This document shows, in pieces, positions 60,665-64,000 of a DNA stretch of 64,000 nt. Position 1 is the first letter of the stretch, and every line of letters begins with the position of its first letter. The DNA is from Actinomycetota bacterium. Its GTDB lineage: Bacteria > Actinomycetota > Actinomycetes > Nanopelagicales > Nanopelagicaceae. The notes beneath the pieces were generated by a model. It searched no databases, had not been told where the DNA came from, and saw only the letters and a program-made list of their open reading frames with translations. Both the position numbers and the translations under genes were made by a program. Location of the stretch: the NCBI GenBank assembly GCA_016870365.1, contig VGBW01000004.1, positions 1 to 64,000 of the forward strand, given 5' to 3'.

Positions 60665-63600
60665 GTGGTCTTTTCATCTCTACCAAAGGCAGTAGGTCTA
60701 TATGACCCTGCCAACGAGCATGATGCTTGTGGTGTTGCGATGGTGGCTACGCTTAACAAAGTCCCCACCCATGACATCATCGCTAAAGGATTAATTGCCT
60801 TAGGGAACTTGGAGCATCGTGGTGCATCTGGCGCTGAAGTAAATAGCGGTGATGGCGCAGGAATATTGATCTGTATCCCAGATCAATTCTTTCGAGAAGT
60901 TCTCTCATTTGAACTGCCTGCCACACTTAGCTATGCAGCAGGAGTGGCATTTTTGCCCAAGAATTTTTCAAACAAAGCTCGCATTGAGCAGATTGCTAGC
61001 CAAGAGAATCTAAAGGTTCTAGGTTGGCGCAAGCTCCCAATTAACCCCACATCTATTGGAGCGACAGCGTTATCGGTCATGCCTGAGTTTGAACAGATAT
61101 TCATTTCATCAGATGATGGAACATCTGACTTAGATTTGGATCGAAGGGCATTTTGCTTTAGAAAGAGAGTGGAGCATGAACTTTCCATATATTTTCCCTC
61201 TCTATCAAGTAGAACAATCGTTTACAAGGGAATGCTTACCACAAGCCAATTAGAAGAATTCTTTCCGGATCTTTCAGATCCTCGTCTAGTCTCTCCACTT
61301 GCCTTAGTGCATTCAAGATTTTCTACAAATACTTTTCCATCTTGGCCACTTGCACATCCTTATCGACTCATCGCCCATAATGGTGAAATAAATACGGTAA
61401 AGGGAAATCGTAATTGGATGGCAGCGCGCGAAGCACTCTTAGAAAGTGATTTGATCCCCGGGAATCTAACCCGCCTTTTCCCAATAGTTGATCCCTCAGG
61501 AAGTGATTCTGCCTCCTTTGATGAAGTATTAGAGCTGCTCTATTTGGGCGGGCGCTCCCTGGCGCACTCAATTCTTATGATGATTCCTGAGGCTTGGGAA
61601 AATCACGAGACTATGCCTGAAAAACTAAAGAACTTCTATCGTTTCCATGCGTCTGTTATGGAGCCTTGGGATGGACCTGCCTGCGTCACTTTCACTGATG
61701 GAAAACAAATTGGCGCGGTGTTAGATCGAAATGGTTTACGTCCATCTCGCTACTGGGTAACAGATGATGGTTTAGTGGTTCTAGCAAGTGAGGTTGGAGT
61801 CTTAGATATTCCGCAAGAGAAAGTGATCCGAAAGGGAAGGCTTCAACCAGGACGCATGTTCCTAGTTGACATCCACTCAGGTCGCATTATCGAGGATGAG
61901 GAGATCAAAGAGAGCCTGGCAAATAACGCACCCTATGGTGAATGGCTTCATGCAGGAATTGTGCGTCTATCAGAATTACCAGCACGAGAGCACATTACTT
62001 ATCCGCACTCCTCAGTGCTAAGAAGGCAGAGAGCATTTGGTTATACCGAAGAAGAATTAAGAGTGATTATTACCCCGATGGCAAGAAGTGGAATTGAGCC
62101 CATTGGATCAATGGGAACTGATACCCCCATCGCAGCACTTTCTGGCAAGCCACGTCTCTTATTCGATTACTTCGCACAGCTTTTTGCTCAAGTGACCAAT
62201 CCACCTCTTGATGCCATAAGAGAGGAGCTAGTTACCTCACTTGGGGGATCCATTGGTCCAGAACATAATCTACTTGATCCCGGTCCAGCATCTTGCAGAC
62301 AGATATCTTTAGCTTTTCCGGTAATTGACAATGATGAGCTTGCCAAAATAATTAATGTAAATGCGGATAACAATCATCCAGGATTATCGACCTATGTAGT
62401 TCGCGGCCTCTTCCCAGTTTCAGAAGCTGGTCAAGGATTGCAAGAGAGAATTGAGGAGATAGGGACAGAAGTATCAGAGGCTATTGCCCAAGGCGCCAGA
62501 ATAATTGTTCTCTCCGATCGCGATGGGGACGCCGAGAACGCGCCGATCCCATCTCTGCTTCTAACCTCTTCTGTGCACCATCACCTAATTCGTGAAAAAA
62601 CTAGAACCAAGGTGGGCCTAGTTGTTGAAAGTGGTGAGGTTAGAGAGGTCCATCATGTTGCGCTCCTAATTGGCTATGGCGCAGCAGCGGTTAATCCTTA
62701 TCTGGCCATGGAGAGCGCTGAAGATTTGGTCTTAACCGGAGTTATTACTGGAATTACACCAGAGAGGGCTGTTAGAAACTTAATAAAGTCTTTGGGTAAA
62801 GGCGTATTGAAAGTGATGTCTAAGATGGGCATTTCAACCATTGCCTCATATACCGGAGCCCAAGTCTTTGAAGCAATTGGATTATCAGAGGCTTTAGTAA
62901 ATGAGTACTTTGTCGGAACTACTTCGAGACTTGGAGGAGTAGATCTTGAAGTTATTGCGCAAGAGACAATTGCGCGCCATCACATCGCCTATCCACCGGG
63001 GGGAGAAGTTCCGGGTTCAAAACGACTTCCAATTGGCGGGGAGTATCAATGGCGACGAGATGGCGAACCACATTTATTTGATCCAGAGACGGTCTTTGCT
63101 TTGCAGCATGCCACAAGGTCAAAGCGCTATGACATTTTCCAGAGATATACCAAGAGAGTTGATGATCAATCAAGAGCCCTAATGACACTTCGAGGCCTTT
63201 TCTCCTTCAACGAAGACTTGAGAGCTCCTGTCGCCATTGAAGAGGTCGAGCCAATTTCTGAGATATTGAAGAGATTTTCAACCGGAGCTATGTCTTATGG
63301 CTCAATTTCCCAAGAAGCCCACGAGACATTAGCAATAGCAATGAATCGTATGGGAGCAAAATCAAATACCGGCGAAGGAGGAGAAGATCCCGAGCGCTTT
63401 ACTCCTCTTGCTAATGGCGATTCGACAAGATCTGCAATTAAACAAGTTGCTTCAGGACGATTTGGAGTAACTAGTGAGTATCTAGTCAACGCTGATGACA
63501 TTCAGATAAAGATGGCGCAAGGTGCAAAACCTGGTGAGGGTGGTCAATTACCAGGAAATAAGGTTTATCCCTGGATTGCCAAGGTTCGCTACTCAACTCC

Positions 63601-64000
63601 AGGTGTTGGCTTAATCTCTCCACCTCCACATCACGATATTTACTCCATTGAAGATTTAGCTCAGTTGATTCATGATCTAAAAAATGCAAATAACAAGGCG
63701 CGTATCCATGTAAAACTCGTTGCTGAAGTCGGCGTTGGAACAGTTGCCGCAGGAGTCAGCAAAGCCCATGCCGATGTTGTTTTGATATCAGGACATGATG
63801 GTGGAACTGGAGCTTCCCCATTAACTTCTCTTAAGCATGCTGGATCCCCGTGGGAGTTAGGTTTAGCTGAAACCCAGCAAACGCTGATGCTAAATGGACT
63901 TCGCGATCGCATCGTGGTTCAAACTGATGGTCAGATGAAAACTGGAAGAGATGTCGTAATTGCTGCCTTACTCGGAGCTGAAGAATTTGGCTTTGCCACC
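60665..64000 (+). CDS. gltB: Glutamate synthase large subunit, N-terminal part (runs off right edge)
   Basis: The frame runs from GTG at 60665 (GGGAG ribosome site at 60654-60658) to the window end, 1112 codons, without a stop. The propeptide [10 protein letters not shown]... leaves Cys22 in [10 protein letters not shown] as the mature N-terminal nucleophile of the glutaminase domain. [27 protein letters not shown] and, in the FMN domain, [60 protein letters not shown] and [11 protein letters not shown] follow. About 400 residues, including the iron-sulfur and GXGXG regions, lie beyond the edge. The 129-base gap upstream is A-rich with no clear operator. Confidence 0.95.
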   Translation, partial: MVFSSLPKAVGLYDPANEHDACGVAMVATLNKVPTHDIIAKGLIALGNLEHRGASGAEVNSGDGAGILICIPDQFFREVLSFELPATLSYAAGVAFLPKNFSNKARIEQIASQENLKVLGWRKLPINPTSIGATALSVMPEFEQIFISSDDGTSDLDLDRRAFCFRKRVEHELSIYFPSLSSRTIVYKGMLTTSQLEEFFPDLSDPRLVSPLALVHSRFSTNTFPSWPLAHPYRLIAHNGEINTVKGNRNWMAAREALLESDLIPGNLTRLFPIVDPSGSDSASFDEVLELLYLGGRSLAHSILMMIPEAWENHETMPEKLKNFYRFHASVMEPWDGPACVTFTDGKQIGAVLDRNGLRPSRYWVTDDGLVVLASEVGVLDIPQEKVIRKGRLQPGRMFLVDIHSGRIIEDEEIKESLANNAPYGEWLHAGIVRLSELPAREHITYPHSSVLRRQRAFGYTEEELRVIITPMARSGIEPIGSMGTDTPIAALSGKPRLLFDYFAQLFAQVTNPPLDAIREELVTSLGGSIGPEHNLLDPGPASCRQISLAFPVIDNDELAKIINVNADNNHPGLSTYVVRGLFPVSEAGQGLQERIEEIGTEVSEAIAQGARIIVLSDRDGDAENAPIPSLLLTSSVHHHLIREKTRTKVGLVVESGEVREVHHVALLIGYGAAAVNPYLAMESAEDLVLTGVITGITPERAVRNLIKSLGKGVLKVMSKMGISTIASYTGAQVFEAIGLSEALVNEYFVGTTSRLGGVDLEVIAQETIARHHIAYPPGGEVPGSKRLPIGGEYQWRRDGEPHLFDPETVFALQHATRSKRYDIFQRYTKRVDDQSRALMTLRGLFSFNEDLRAPVAIEEVEPISEILKRFSTGAMSYGSISQEAHETLAIAMNRMGAKSNTGEGGEDPERFTPLANGDSTRSAIKQVASGRFGVTSEYLVNADDIQIKMAQGAKPGEGGQLPGNKVYPWIAKVRYSTPGVGLISPPPHHDIYSIEDLAQLIHDLKNANNKARIHVKLVAEVGVGTVAAGVSKAHADVVLISGHDGGTGASPLTSLKHAGSPWELGLAETQQTLMLNGLRDRIVVQTDGQMKTGRDVVIAALLGAEEFGFAT

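Overview
The window looks like a streamlined, moderately AT-rich actinobacterial chromosome, most likely a freshwater planktonic lineage of the acI/Nanopelagicales ('Candidatus Planktophila/Nanopelagicus') type. The basis is actinobacterial gene order (mraZ-rsmH-ftsL-ftsI-murE-murF-mraY-murD-ftsW-murG-murC-ftsQ-ftsZ-yfiH-yggS-sepF-yggT, then ileS, dksA/traR, lspA, rluD, dnaE1), a PriA-type HisA, a PASTA kinase, TANNNT -10 boxes directly before start codons (leaderless mRNAs), and very tight packing: many ATGA/GTGA/TAGTG overlaps and overlapping convergent ends. Species assignment is inference. I see no tRNA, rRNA, insertion sequence, prophage or CRISPR array, and no gene-free stretch over 300 bases.

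Layout. (1) 1-4.2 kb, minus strand: a TPP riboswitch drives a PnuC-family transporter (so probably PnuT, thiamine uptake), an unassigned P-loop kinase, a PASTA Ser/Thr kinase (PknL-like by synteny), endonuclease IV and the start of an EamA transporter that runs off the left edge. (2) 4.2-15.5 kb: a split carotenoid locus. crtYc-crtYd (plus) and crtE-crtI-crtB (minus) make a cyclic C40 carotene. Beyond metF and a CDP-alcohol phosphotransferase lies a second minus-strand operon with a CrtD-like desaturase, a CruG-like glycosyltransferase, a CruF-like hydratase, a CrtA-like monooxygenase and an alpha/beta hydrolase, which together suggest a glycosylated, hydroxylated and probably keto carotenoid. 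(3) 15.5-19.3 kb: ArsC, TauE/SafE, DoxX and a secreted 5'-nucleotidase. (4) 19.4-24.1 kb: an SOS cassette (DUF6504, dnaE2, dinB) whose LexA box contains the first start codon.

(5) 24.2-41.7 kb: the dcw cell wall and division cluster, with a five-repeat MraZ box, an mraW-motif-like structured RNA before rsmH and a DNPR motif in MurE pointing to meso-diaminopimelate. (6) 41.7-47.2 kb: kynU and tryptophan 2,3-dioxygenase where divIVA is often found, then ileS on the minus strand under a translational T-box. (7) 47.2-53.0 kb: a lysine-rich DksA/TraR protein, lspA, rluD, dnaE1. (8) 53.0-58.2 kb: priA and trpE-C-B-A, lacking trpF (covered by PriA), trpD and trpG. (9) 58.2-64 kb: a membrane-anchored DsbA-like protein, lgt, a VIT-family transporter and gltB, cut by the right edge.

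The best candidates for something not yet described are the riboswitch-controlled transporter plus kinase (possible vitamin B1 salvage kinase), the composite carotenoid tailoring operon, and the self-contained SOS mutagenesis cassette with catalytic DinB in place of ImuB.
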